Shown: positions 10,065 through 21,050 of the stretch, piece after piece
How the letters are laid out: each line of letters begins with the position of its first letter
Numbering within the stretch: the stretch's first letter is position 1
NCBI GenBank assembly: GCA_019096155.1
Contig: JAHCVI010000001.1
Coordinates: 14,843,243-14,907,242 of the forward strand
Reading direction: 5' to 3'
DNA: 64,000 nucleotides
Source of the DNA: Staphylotrichum longicolle
Lineage: Eukaryota; Ascomycota; Sordariomycetes; Sordariales; Chaetomiaceae
Program-made: the position numbers and the translations under genes
The notes under the pieces: generated by a model
Databases searched by the model: none
Told to the model about the DNA's origin: nothing
Seen by the model: the letters and a program-made list of their open reading frames with translations, nothing else

Positions 10065-12772
10065 TCACGTAACTTTTGACTTCTCCCAGCTTCGCAGCTC
10101 CCACGCCGTTTTCCCCTCGAAGTCAACCTCATCCCACGTATGCTTTTCCTTGCTCTCTTCCAGCAGCCACTTAAAAAAGAAGCGATTCCCCTTCACCGCT
10201 GAGACATGTAGAGGCGTCCACTTCTCCTTGCCCCCCACCGCATACAGCAAGCCTGGGTCAACTTTGTACAGCAACTTCCCGATCGGGACATCGTCAACAG
10301 CAGCAGCCCACAGCATGGGAGTCCAACCGTCACGAAAACGCTCCGCGCCGGGTCCGGATACCTGGGCCCCGTGATCCAGCAGAGCTTGAACTATCTCGAC
10401 ATCGCGCTCGTCGATGGCGTGCTGTAGGGGCGGCGGCAACTTTGGGTTTCCGTTGGGGTCAGCTCCACGCGCGAGCAACATCCTCGTGCAGCCGAGGTTC
10501 CCCTGGAAGACGGCGAGATTGATGGCGCAGAGACCAGTCTGTGTTGTAGCGTTGACATCAGCTCTGGCGTCGATGAGCACAGCCAGCATCTCGTCTTGTT
10601 GGCTTCCAGACCGCTGGTCGGGAATGGCCGCCATCAGAGGCGTGGCACAGATAAAGCCATCGGCGAGGGAGGGGTTCGCCTTGTACTGTAACAGTAAGCG
10701 GACCATTTCCACGTCACCTCGCCGTGCAGCGACCACAAGAGGGGTCGGGCCCTCCGGAGCGAAATAATCGACGTCGGCGCCAGCTTCGACCAGCTCGCAG
10801 ACCGCCTCCTGGTGGCCGTTGTCTGCGGCCAGAACCAAGGGTGTCTCACCGTTGGCTGTTCCAATGGCGAGGCTAGAGGGGGAGTGCCTCGCTAAGAGTC
10901 GGCTAGCGATGGCATGGCCGGCCGCTGCGGCGTAGTGGAGTGCCGTCCAGCCTCTTGAATCTTGGCCATCGACAACAGTGTATCCCGGACTGCGCAACAT
11001 GGAAGCAATGGCATCGCTATCCCCCCTCTGCGCCGCCGCATGCAAGGGCTGCTCAATGGTGGTTCCTGAGGGGGCCGCTTGTGAGCTCCGTTCCAGCAGA
11101 TACTTCACCTCTGACTCTCCCTTGCCTTTATCCTTGGCTGGGTTCTCATGCAGAAGCAGCCACTCTTGCCTCTCAGCGGTGTACGAGTCTTCGGTTTCGC
11201 CGATGGCAAGTGTGAAGCACACCCAGCCTTCCAGGCTGCCAACAGGTTTGGTAGACTTCTCCACCGCGAGACCGACCCGAGCGTGATGTTGGACGGGAAC
11301 AAGGGGTTCGTCTGTAAGCACATACGCTGTGCCTTTCTGGACGGCCTCCTTAAAGATGTCGGTGCTCTTGGGGCTTTGCTGCTTGGTTGCGTCGCTGATG
11401 TAACAGAGCGAATAAGCACCGGGAGACTGGCCGTTGTCCAACTCCAGAATCATGCAACCCGGCTTGCTCGGCACGATCTTGTTGATCCTGCTAGCAAGCC
11501 ACTCGCGAGCCATTCCGCGCGGCTTCCAAACCCCAGCCTCGATGATTATGCAGTCAGTCATGCCAGGGAAGACAGCAGGTGCCCAACCCGGGTACAGAGC
11601 ACGCGGCGGACCATGGAACAGGGCCAGTCGTGTTGCGTGGTGTTTCTGAGACTCGTAGATCTTCTTCATCGCGTCGTCCCTCTTGTCGCCAAATCTCCAC
11701 TCCAGCCCTAGGGTCGGGAAGACTGACCGCGCGTAGTCAAGCTTGTCGAACGCGTCGCGATAAGCACAGCCAATCGCAATGTCCGGCAGGGAAACGCCGA
11801 GTTGATCATTGCGCTGTAGCCTGAAGAAGGTCCGGAAAAGGCTTGGATACTGGCCCGTACCGACAGCCTTGTATCTATCGCCAACTTCGTTGTGGGCTTT
11901 GGCTCGTAAGGTGTCGACAACGTCGGCGAACCGTACAAAACCAGCCTTGGTGACGATCACGGCATCCGTAGCGAGTTTGATCTCCTGGTAAGTCCAAACT
12001 CGCGTTAGCCATTCTAGAGAGTGGTTAGTGGTTGAGATAAGATATGGAAAAAAAAAAAAAAATACATAAGAAAATAAAGGTACCTACTGCCAAAGCACAG
12101 AATGACAGCCACAGAAACAGGGTCGTTTGAATCGAGACGCAGCGTCAGGGCATCCAACACAATGACCTTGCTCGCCTTGCGATAAATGTCCGCCATGGCG
12201 TTGATCAGCATCGCCTTCAGCTCTTCCTCGACAAACTCCAGCTCGCGCTTGCCGCCGGGGATGGCCAAGCTGTCGGTCCAGATCCATTTGATGCCATGGG
12301 GCTCGACAAGGTCAAAAACCTGCTCGACAAGGCTCCTGTGAAGGCCTCCGGTCTGGCTATCCGATCCCAAACCCTGGGCCCACACATGGGACAGCGCTGC
12401 GTACCCCTCGGGCGGGTTTGTGCGGAATTCGCCCTTTCGGTTGACGCAGAGCGCGCCAAGCACGGCGGCCGACTCGGTGAGTTGCTCCCACGGCGGTTTG
12501 ATGAAGTCGGTAGGGCCAAGGCCGGCTGCTTGCTCGGCGGCCGAGGGCTTGACTGAGAAGGTTTGCAGGTCCGGGTTCCTGATCTCATCGGCCGTGGCCT
12601 GCACGCGTGCAAACACTTGGTCCACTTCGTGTTCCTTCCAATAGCAGAGCTCGTTGAAGGAGATGAACCGGCTGAGAGCCTCGGGGAATCCTTTCCCCAT
12701 GAGGTGCTGCTTGATTGCCGGCTGGTTGTGCTGTCTTGCATCTTCATGGGCGGCGCTGGTGGTTGAAGCCAT
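10065..12772 (-). CDS. HET-like domain protein with C-terminal ankyrin repeats
   Basis: Two exons (12772-12088 and 12013-10065) give 877 residues. The 74-bp intron (12014-12087, GTAGGT...CTAG) contains a T-run in the transcript; splicing there creates WLTRVWTYQE (residues 230-239), the diagnostic third block of HET domains. Block one is a variant, YAALSHVWAQGLG (near residue 124), and block two is IKWIWTDSLAIP, so this is a divergent HET domain. From about residue 547 to 860 there are six to eight ankyrin-type repeats (for example TALHYAAAAGH, TPLVLAADNGH, TPLVVAARRGD, LLLQYKANP). HET plus repeat architectures resemble incompatibility regulators in which the repeats sense a partner. Inferred: cytosolic recognition protein. 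The start is the ATG at 12772; an untranslated upstream exon is possible. Confidence 0.85.
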
Positions 12773-14244
12773 ATTTGGAGCGAGATCCGTCTGGTTGATT
12801 GCAGCAGGACGTTGATTGGTTGAATTCGGGGTTTGCGAACTTGGGACAGTACCTAATAAGGAGGTTGTGCCGGAAACGACTCAACGAGGGGTTTGAAATA
12901 CCTTTACGCATCTGCCCCGCAGCTACAGTACACACACCGAGCTGAAGAAAAGCAAGTCCGAGCGTAAGGTACTCACAGCGCTTCGTGAAACAATGGCTTT
13001 TTGTGGCGGGCATCATCCCCGATTGGACGCCTCTCGGCGCAAGGCTTCGCGGGAGGCAAGCCGGAGAGAAGATCAGGCAGAAGGACCAGCACTGCCAAGC
13101 GGCTATGCGTTGTGGGCGTGCTGGTGGCGAACCTTGTATCGCTTGATGGACTGGCATTGGGGCCGTGTGAAGAATCGTCGGGTCCAAACACCTACTCTGA
13201 AACAGTTCAGGCCGATGAAGGTACCTATTGTACCTACAGTTGTTCCGATTAGATACAGATTCGGCGATGCCAAAGGGTTCACAACAAGACACTTGTCTCA
13301 GTTGTACGATCCAATCTCCAAGATATAAATCTACTCACTTGGCTAAGTAAGCTCCAAGCTCTCTCATCAACAAGTGACTAAGTAGCTACCTAGTATATTT
13401 ACATAATCGCTTATTACATAGTTCCTTCACGGCCGTTCTCTGCCTAGGCCGATTAGTTTTTTCCCTCTCTCTCCTGTGAAACTCCACTAAGGAAAAATGG
13501 ACCACCACTGTATAAGGTACCATGTCACAAGGAGCTTCCTTTGGGTGCGCAAAGTATCAATTCCCTTTCTGAGCACAGACGAGGTTGCCAACTCGCTAAG
13601 AAGCGAGCGACCGAAGTCATTCAAGTCTAAAGCGGCATCTTTGCATTCCCACCAGTCGTTGTTAAAATCAAAGGAATGAATCCTGTCGTGTTGCAGCTCC
13701 GTGTTCCGTAGCCGCCAAGCTGGTGTCCAGAAGCGCCATTCAGTCCAGGATCATAATACCACGTCGAAGGGGCCCTGGGGTTTGTGGGGATGCCTTTGCT
13801 GGCTGCCAGAAGAGCAGACCTTGGAAGAAGAGGAGTTGATCATCCCCGCGAGATTGTAGATGAGAAAGGAACTGTTTTCCCGACCCGTCGGCCGGGCAGG
13901 AGGCCGTGAGCGGCAAGGCCCATCACGGTCTGGTGTGACAGCCAACCCAAGGTTGCATCCCGCACAGAATTGCTGTGCTTGGGTTGGAGCCCGCAAAACA
14001 TGCAGAACATTGAAGACCAACTGCATAAGGCCTCTCCCCAGAAGCCCAAAATATCACCATTTCTGTGGCACAGTACATGCACCGCTCCTGCAGCTGGGCG
14101 TCAAATTAATGAGGGGGTCGCCCATCGATTTAAGAGCGGAACATGTCTCCCTCAAGTGCCTATGGGTCCCAGCCTCCCTCCCTTCTCCTCTTAACCCCAA
14201 ATCTCCGACATCCTCAAACCAACATTCAGAGACCGAGCAAAACC
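12773..14244. other. Intergenic, divergent promoters, no gene seen
   Basis: About 1.5 kb between the minus-strand HET-like/ankyrin gene and the plus-strand fructosamine-kinase gene. The longest frames have no recognisable domain or coding signature. No RNA gene or repeat identified. Confidence 0.5.
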
Positions 14245-15676
14245 ATGGTTTGGATTGATCCCGAGTTCGTGGGAGCGACTATTCCCGAAGACGAACAGTA
14301 TGAAGGGACCGAAGTTGGTGCCAATGTCTTGAAAGGTTTCACACTGGGACACCCAAGCCCCTCCTCCCTTCCCATCATGATTTCAGTTTGTCCCCGCTCC
14401 ATGCTCCCGGTTGTTCAAGACATCAAAGGTCCCATGTTCAGACTAACAAGAGTTTTGCCCAGCTCTCCCTAGCGGTGTTGCAATCAAGTGGTCATGCACA
14501 TACACCGCAAGCTTCTGGGCTATCAGCAGCAAGGTTGATACCATCTTGCCTGATGGCCAGGAGCAATCGTACTTTTTGAAAGTCTACACCGCGCCACGCG
14601 CTCTTGAGATTGCACGGGGCGAGTTCGAAAGCACCCAGCGGCTTGCAGCAGCGTTACCCGACAATGTTCCCAAGGCCGTTGCGTACGGAGTGTGCGCAGG
14701 CGATCCCAACCGCGCCTTTTTCCTTGCCGAGTTCCGTGACATGACCGACGAGCTCCCCAGCGTCTCGGAAGTCGCCGCCATCGTTGCCAAAATCCACCAG
14801 CAGCCGTCCCCAACCGGCAAATTTGGGTTCCATGTGACGACGTTTAGCGGCAAACACGCTTCTGACAATACTTGGTGCGACACGTGGGAAGAGTTCTTCA
14901 CTCGGGCCACAAAGGACACGATGGAAGGCGAGCTTGCCATCCATGGACCTGAGAAGTGCTCCAGGACCTGAGCGAGAAGATTTTGACTAAGGTGATTCCC
15001 CGGCTCATTCGGCCGATGGAGACGGAGGGCAGACGAATCGAACCTGTGCTTCTCCATGGTGATCTCTGGCACGGCAACGTGTCTGTCGATAACGCGACCG
15101 AGGAAGCTGTCTTGTACGATCCATGCTGCTTCTACGGGCATAATGAATGTGAGGCTTCCCCAAAACCGGTTTACATTTGATCGCCATGCATGGAATCTAA
15201 CCCACCGTTTTAGACGACTTCGGCATGTGGAGGGCCTCGCGATACCTTCTGACTCGTACCCACGTCCAAGCATACTTCAAACTCGCAGACCCAACTGAGC
15301 CCTCGGAAGACCAGGATGACCGCCATGCTCTCTATGCCATGCAAGTTGACACCTTGTTTGCTTCTCAAGCTGTTGGGTTGACATTTAGCCAGGCGGTACG
15401 ACTTGTCGGTATCTATCTGTTGGCCGGCCAACAAAAAGATCAGAGAGCTGTAAGATTTCTGTCCTGTGGCCAAGTTTTTCGACGTATGTAAACTGACACC
15501 CCGGTGTGCCCAGTGCCAAACAAGAGATGAGGCGGCTCGTTGGCAAATACGGAGATGGATACGAGGGATACCTTGCTTCGAAGAAGCTCGCTGGGGAGAC
15601 CACAGAAGGAAAAGCACCGCAGTCGGTCTCTGTCGCCGACGTCACTCCCGAACCCGCACCCAATCCTTCTATTTAG
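14245..15676 (+). pseudogene. Fructosamine/ketosamine-3-kinase family gene with a 1-nt frameshift
   Basis: Exon 1 (14245-14335) starts with MVWIDPEFVG; intron 14336-14450; exon 2 reads through a lipid/aminoglycoside-kinase-like N-lobe (SYFLKVY, FFLAEFRDMTDELP) to about 14953. There the frame breaks: upstream reads ...AIHGPE and then a stop, while the next frame reads VLQDLSEKILTKVIPRL without any room for an intron. Restoring one base would give a continuous family-like sequence. Downstream come the catalytic loop LLHGDLWHGNVS and metal-binding YDPCCFYGHNE; intron 15149-15213 then restores YDFGMWR. A last exon ending in MRRLVGKYGDGYEGYL reaches the TAG at 15674-15676, but the intron before it could not be placed with confidence. 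The family (PF03881) phosphorylates fructosamines on glycated proteins. Either a recent pseudogene or a one-base sequence error. Confidence 0.65.
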
Positions 15677-15701
15677 GGGGGGTGGGGGGGGCAGGGGGGG
15701 C
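15675..15701 (+). repeat. G-rich tract with quadruplex potential
   Basis: Three runs of six to eight guanines separated by single t or ca spacers lie immediately after the stop codon of the preceding gene. Such runs can form G-quadruplexes in DNA or in a 3' UTR. Function is not known. Confidence 0.6.
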
Positions 15702-16303
15702 AAGATGTATCTGGCATGACAGGAGAGGATTTGTATTTGATGTGCTAGCTCTGGCATTCTCCGTTATTGGAACAGCGGTCTGGAATAGGGCGCTCGATAG
15801 CTCCAACCTCGAAATGGCAAGGCCCGGAGTTGGAAGGTCTCGCGGCAATTCTATGTCCGTTCTTCACCATCAAATCTAAACCTCTTTCCCCTCGAACTCG
15901 CACTATGGAATCATTCCTTGGCTCTCAGGTCCTGTGTGTTGCCGCGGGGCAGGGTCCATACCTACAGAGTAGAATACTCCCGCGTTCGCTCAGGCCTGTC
16001 GTCAAATGCGAAGTCGCCCAGGACTTGACAATGCGCATCCGAAACCCCTGCCCATCATCCCAGGTTACGACACAACAGGCAAACCTGTGCCTTGTTGTGG
16101 CGTGGGCGGCTCGGGAGCATCGTGCTGGCATTGTTGGGATCTCATTGGTCTGCGGGACCCTCTTGTGCACCAACATGCAGCTCGTAGCTTACCCCTGATC
16201 CAAGCATGCAGTATTTATTAATCGATTCCATCCCCCGCAGTTTGGGCATCCCTTGGTGACATTGAAGACTACCGCGACGAGCAATCTGACCCCTCCAAAC
16301 GAT
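15677..16303. other. Intergenic with a G-rich tract
   Basis: Promoter side of the MFS gene. It begins with a G-rich run just after the preceding stop codon (about 15675-15701). Otherwise nothing recognisable; the open frames here lack domains. Confidence 0.5.
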
Positions 16304-18063
16304 ATGAGCCAAACTAAAGTGCCAGCGACGGTTTCAAACAACGCCAGAGGGTCTGGATGCGAAGCAACGAGATCGAATGAAAACTCGGACCTCACAGGCA
16401 AAACGCCAGAGCCGTCCCCGCCCGATTCTTCGCAAGCCTACAGCGTGTTTACCAAAGGGGAGAGGAGGATGATGATTGTTCTAGTCGGCTTTGCCATGCT
16501 GTTTTCGCCCCTCTCAGCGAATGCCTACTTTCCCGCGATGAGGAAGCTCGGAGCAGACCTCGACACGTCGTCCCAGCTCATCAACTTGACGGTGACGTCG
16601 TACCTTGTTTTGCAGGCCGTGGCGCCCGCCCTCTTCGGCGACCTGGCAGACGCCGTGGGAAGACGCCCGGCCTTCCTCGGCACGTTCTCGCTATACACCG
16701 CCGCAAACCTTGGTCTCGCCCAGCAGCACAGCTTTCCCGCTCTTCTATCTTTGCGCATGCTGCAGAGTCTTGGTGCTTCCGCCACCGTCGCCGTGTCATA
16801 CGGCCTAGTCGCCGACATTGTGACGGCTGCCGAGCGTGGAGGAGTCATCGGCGCAAGCATGGTGGCGACGAACCTGGGCCGGGTTCTCGCCCCTCTGATC
16901 GGCGGCGCCATACTCAGTGGTTCGGGCACTTAGCAGTGGATCTTTTGGTTCTTGTTGCTGTGCGGCGCGGCTATGCTGCTCTCAATGCTCTTGTTCCTCC
17001 CCGAGACGGCGCGGAGGATTGTCGGCAACGGAAGCATCCGCCCCCACGCCTGGCGACGCCCTTTGTTGTCTGTCCTCTTTCCGAGGATCCGCATACCGCG
17101 GCACGCACAATGCCAGTCATCATCACACGTCGCTGGTGAGAAAACGGCAGCGGTGGTAACCAAGAAACGGCACACACGCATCCCCAATCCTCTGCGCTCG
17201 GTCCGCGTCATCTTCTACAAAGACTCCGCTCTCGTTCTCCTAATATCAGGGGTTTTCTACATGATTTACTACTGTCTCCAGGCCTCTATCGCCCTTCTCT
17301 TTCGCGCCAAGTACCCGCAGTTCAGCGACACCGCCATCGGAGCTTGCTATCTCTCGATCGGCTGTGGCGTCGTGGTTGGGGGTTATCTTAACGGCCGCCT
17401 GATGGACCGAAACTATGCTGCCACAGCAGCAAAAATGGGCCACGCTGTGGTGGACAAGAATAACAGTGACCTGAGCAGTTTTCCAATCGAACAGGCGCGT
17501 CTTCGTTCCATGATTTCCCTGCAGTTGCTACACCTAGGGCCGCTGGTGGGCTACGGGTGGATGATGGAGAAAGGTGTTGTAAGTGGCCAGGGACGGAGGC
17601 TAAAGTTTACCGAAGAAAGGCTCAGGGGTTGCTAACAACGAAATGACAGCATGTGAGCGGACCGCTGATTCTTCACTTTGTTCTCGGTTTCTTAGAAACC
17701 TGCATTGTCCAGGTAAGTTTTGTCTCCTGTATCATCCCCTTCGGTGGCCCAAAGAAATGACGCAAGAAAGGAAAGGGACTAACTCTTCGGTGATATACCT
17801 GTAACACGCTGTTGGTGGATATATTCCAAGACAAGCCAAGTGCTGCGGCGGCTTCCGGGAATATCGTCCATTGCGGGCTCTCGGCCGCCGGCATCGCAGT
17901 GATGGAGCCGTTGATGCAACACATGGGGTTGGGGTGGTACTTCACCTTTCTATCTGTGCTGGGAGCCATCGTGGGCTTGGTCAGTTGTGAGGTGATAAAG
18001 AGAAAAGGAATGGACTGGCGACTCGCAAGAAGCGATCCGCGTGGTAGCCTGATGGTATTGTAA
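16304..18063 (+). pseudogene. MFS transporter (drug:H+ antiporter-like), disrupted
   Basis: The frame from ATG 16304 encodes a polar N-terminus, then membrane segments typical of fungal MFS transporters: VLVGFAMLFSPLSANAYFPA, the loop motif GDLADAVGRRPAF, and LRMLQSLGASATVAVSYGLV. At 16931-16933 an in-frame TAG interrupts the conserved QWIFWFL region. The same frame continues with QWIFWFLLLC...LPETARRIVGNGSI and further helices, so the stop probably replaced a Trp codon. Intron 17579-17649 is normal and gives HVSGPLILHFVLGFLETCIVQ. The next intron starts with a good donor at 17713 and has a branch-like GGACTAAC, but no AG acceptor is present where the next exon (CNTLLVDIFQDKP, from about 17800) should start. 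The last exon ends at 18063. A stop and a lost splice site together indicate a pseudogene, recent because most codons are intact. Confidence 0.75.
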
Positions 18064-18947
18064 CTCAAAGCGTCCAGCATTATCTACCTAGCTATCGTCC
18101 AGACTCAGGGGGTTAGACATCGCTGTGGAGAAGGTAGCTTGTCTCGAGCTTGCCAGGAGACAAATGCAGAGAAGATAACATGAGGGCAAACACTGAAAAG
18201 AGCGTACCAGGTAGGTATCCCTGCTTCCAAAGGCCTTGGAAACCGCGGTCTCCATGCCTTACCAGCTCGCCCAGAAAGCCATTTTTTGCCGTTCTTCCGA
18301 GAACGGAACCACTGTTGTCTAACAGAGTGGAGTGGCCGACAAGATTTGCAAGGACTAGAGAATCCTTCAACAACGCTGAGTTACCAAGCGCTATTTTCCA
18401 AGATCCTTGGGATCCCGCTTGCAGGTGGATCAGAACAGGGGCTCGAGGCTGATCTGCAATGAGAGCCAGGGTGTCCCTCCGTCCCAGGAGAGAATGTGAA
18501 TATTCATTCGCAAGCAGATACCACATACAAACACCAGGCGTGCATGTGGCTGTGTAAACGCATGGAACCTCGTCTAAGCGGTGTAAATCCTACAGAAGAG
18601 AACTGGAGTCGAGTTTATACGTGTCACCAATCATCTGCGCAGTTGCTGGACAGTCGTTGCATGACTCGAGGTCTTGGACAGAACATCCGTTGTCCTGGAA
18701 TGTTACATTCAACATCCTCCCGAGTTGGCCGAGGCTTGCCAGTCGGCTTCGTTGAGGACCAAACTCATCAGGTCAAGCATGACATCGACTTTGATCAGCC
18801 GTGGAGTTGACGTCCGCAATCTGTTGCAAATATGATATATTCCTTAGGCACCTGTGTGATCCTCCCGGCGCCAAAAAAGATCTAATTGCAGGTGTTCCCC
18901 AACCCCAAAGTCACAGAAACTTCGAGTCCCAAAGCAACCCCCAAAAA
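18064..18947. other. Intergenic, no gene seen
   Basis: Between the MFS pseudogene and the first small secreted protein; it should hold the promoter of the latter. No domains, repeats or RNA genes recognised. Confidence 0.5.
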
Positions 18948-19627
18948 ATGGTCAAACTCGCACTCCCTCTGGCCGCCTTGGCCATGGCTGCCTCTGTGGC
19001 CGCCGTTCCCGCTCCCGCCGAGACCTCTCCAGCGGTTTCTGGCACCACCTTCTCCTTCGAGGCATGGGTTGAGGACATCATCGCCCACCCCGATACGGCT
19101 CTGACGGTCGACGAGGCCATCGCCGCTGCCGAGGCGGCCGAGGTAGTTGGATCGGCTGGCGGCCTGCAGAAACGGGCTACTTGCGATGCAAACTGGCCGC
19201 GTGCCAACGTATGTCTCTTCCGTCCGCTTTGGCAACATGAAACCAAACGTATGCTGACATCGCGATCTACCCAGGCTCGTGATGCCACCTCCTGCGTCAA
19301 CGACCTTGCTCGCAAGGGCGGCAACGGCGTCCAGTGCGCCATCGCCAAAGACAAGTATGATATCCAGATGTGCGGTATTGGCAACGCCAAGATCATCGGC
19401 ATCAAGAACACGGCACCGCGGCTGGCAGTCAACTGGTGAGTCGGGCAGTCTTTTGCTCAAGAGATCTCTTTGAGCCCAAGAACATACTAATGCAATTACT
19501 CAGCAATGATGTCGCCCGCACTGTCGGAAAGATCTTTGACCAGTGCTGGCGGGCCGATGACACCGTCTTGGGCAGCGCTTACTGCGTCACCAACAACAAG
19601 ATGCGCGTTGCCGTTCGCGGAGCCTAA
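18948..19627 (+). CDS. Small secreted cysteine-rich protein A (effector-like)
   Basis: Three exons (18948-19208, 19275-19435, 19504-19627), with introns of 66 and 68 bp, give 181 residues. A signal peptide (MVKLALPLAALAMAASVAAVPA) is followed by an acidic pro-segment ending in LQKR, a Kex2-type site. The mature domain of about 105 residues has seven cysteines spaced C-x14-C-x13-C-x11-C-x20-C-x13-C-x12-C. The second intron splits the fifth cysteine codon and restores NCNDVA. The layout matches that of the protein at 20331-21050, which lies in convergent orientation. Small, secreted, Kex2-processed cysteine-rich proteins are typical of effectors or antifungal proteins. I do not recognise a named family; a KP4/Hce2-like fold is conceivable but unproven. 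Confidence 0.8.
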
Positions 19628-20330
19628 GTCTAAACATCGAGAGCTGACTCACTGGTCGATGCTGTATGTACATTATGAAGCGCCGATAAAATGCCAAAAT
19701 TAAGACGTGTTTGCCCACATGAAGACACTTGTTGCCTTGCTACCGTCTTTGAATTTGCTGAACGTGACATATGAAACCTCCCTAAAACCCGAGTCCTTCC
19801 CATGGAGCCAGTATTTTCTTTTGACCTTGTTTGTCTACTCGTCTGCAATTCCACGAGGAAAACTTACCGCGGCGAGGGATCATACTGGTCATGATGGCAG
19901 GTGCCCATCCCTCGTCCCATCGTCCGAAAACATGCAACTCAGACCTCAGAAGTTCACCTCCAGCTTTCTTTCGATAAGAAATCGCTTCTCAACTACAGTC
20001 CACGCCATATTGAACGGTTCGTCGGTTGCAGCTGGATGCTTTTGGTCTACCTTAATTGATTTCGATCCTCCTTACTTCGGCCAATATTCCAAATACCGGG
20101 AGCCCGTGACCCTCTGCAGTGCCATAATATCACGCGAATCAATTTTCTATGCCTTGGGCAGAGAACGAATCTGGAGTAAACTGAGTTGTTTTACTGTTCA
20201 AGTGCCAAAAATGAAATGACCTTACCGGGAACGCGATGGTCCCGTCAGCCATCAAGTTCCCCCTCGTCCCTTGACAGGGGAGAGCTGAACAACCAACGAC
20301 ATTCAACCTCGGGGCAGCACCTTGCTTCCT
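19628..20330. other. Intergenic between convergent genes, no gene seen
   Basis: Shared 3' flank of the two small secreted protein genes. One frame of 170 codons on the plus strand has no coding character (no domain, atypical composition). Confidence 0.5.
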
Positions 20331-21050
20331 TCACCATTTGACGTTGACGGCAGTGACGACTAGATTGCCATTGCCGTTTGCCGCCTGGGCACCTGTTTCA
20401 CAGTTCATGTCAGACATCTGTAATCTGGAAAATAACGCCCAAGGTAGGGGAAAGGTGCGTCGACCTACCAGCGCAGCTCTGGTTCGGACGGGTGCAGGAG
20501 TTGACGACCCAGAGCACACCGCTTGCCACATCCCGGCTGGAGATAACTTTGTGTTAGCCCAGACAATTCAAGCAGGAGACAGCTCGACAGGGGTTGATTT
20601 TATGCTGACCAGTAAGACGACGTGCGGCCGTTGAGGGCCGAACCATAGACATGAGCCTGTCCTGCCGTGCACATGACGGTATTTTCGTTTGCTACGCACG
20701 ACTGCGTGCCCAAGTTCTTGAGGTAGTTGTAGCAGGCAATGATGTCGTTCACGTTGGTGTACGCAGCCTCGGCGGGCCCGCATCTGCCGGTGAAGCGCTT
20801 ATCGAGCTCCTGGGCTCTGGTATGCAGCTCTGCGAAGGCCACAGTTAGCAAGGCACAGCGAGCAGGGAAGATCACTCTTGTGCTGACCTTCGGGCATCCC
20901 CATCTCGTAGAGCTGGGCGGATGTGACGTTGAGCTCGGCAAGAGACGGCAGACCGGGGCCGGGAATCACTTCCGGGTACACCTTGGGAGCAGCCATAACC
21001 CCCTGAAGGGCGGCAAGCCCGAGAAGAGACGAGATGATCAACTTGACCAT
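20331..21050 (-). CDS. Small secreted cysteine-rich protein B (effector-like)
   Basis: Four exons (21050-20888, 20829-20610, 20536-20469, 20392-20331) with introns of 58, 73 and 76 bp give 170 residues; all junctions keep frame. It has a signal peptide (MVKLIISSLLGLAALQGVMA), a pro-segment ending in LDKR (Kex2 site), and a mature domain with seven cysteines spaced C-x15-C-x11-C-x8-C-x19-C-x13-C-x6-C. The order, the C(R/N)DVA motif at the fifth cysteine and the following C-x13-C match the neighbour at 18948-19627, and in both genes an intron splits that fifth cysteine codon. Inferred: a diverged paralogue pair of secreted proteins. Expression, host role and fold cannot be read from sequence. 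Confidence 0.8.

Noticed and set aside
14861..14966. An intron to explain the frame break in the fructosamine-kinase gene
   Set aside because: The only GT donor upstream that could pair with the CCAG at about 14964 would delete the conserved WEEFFTRATKD segment, so a frameshift is the better explanation.
19707..20219. Plus-strand frame of 170 codons between the two secreted protein genes
   Set aside because: No signal peptide, domain or codon bias, and it sits in the shared 3' flank of convergent genes.
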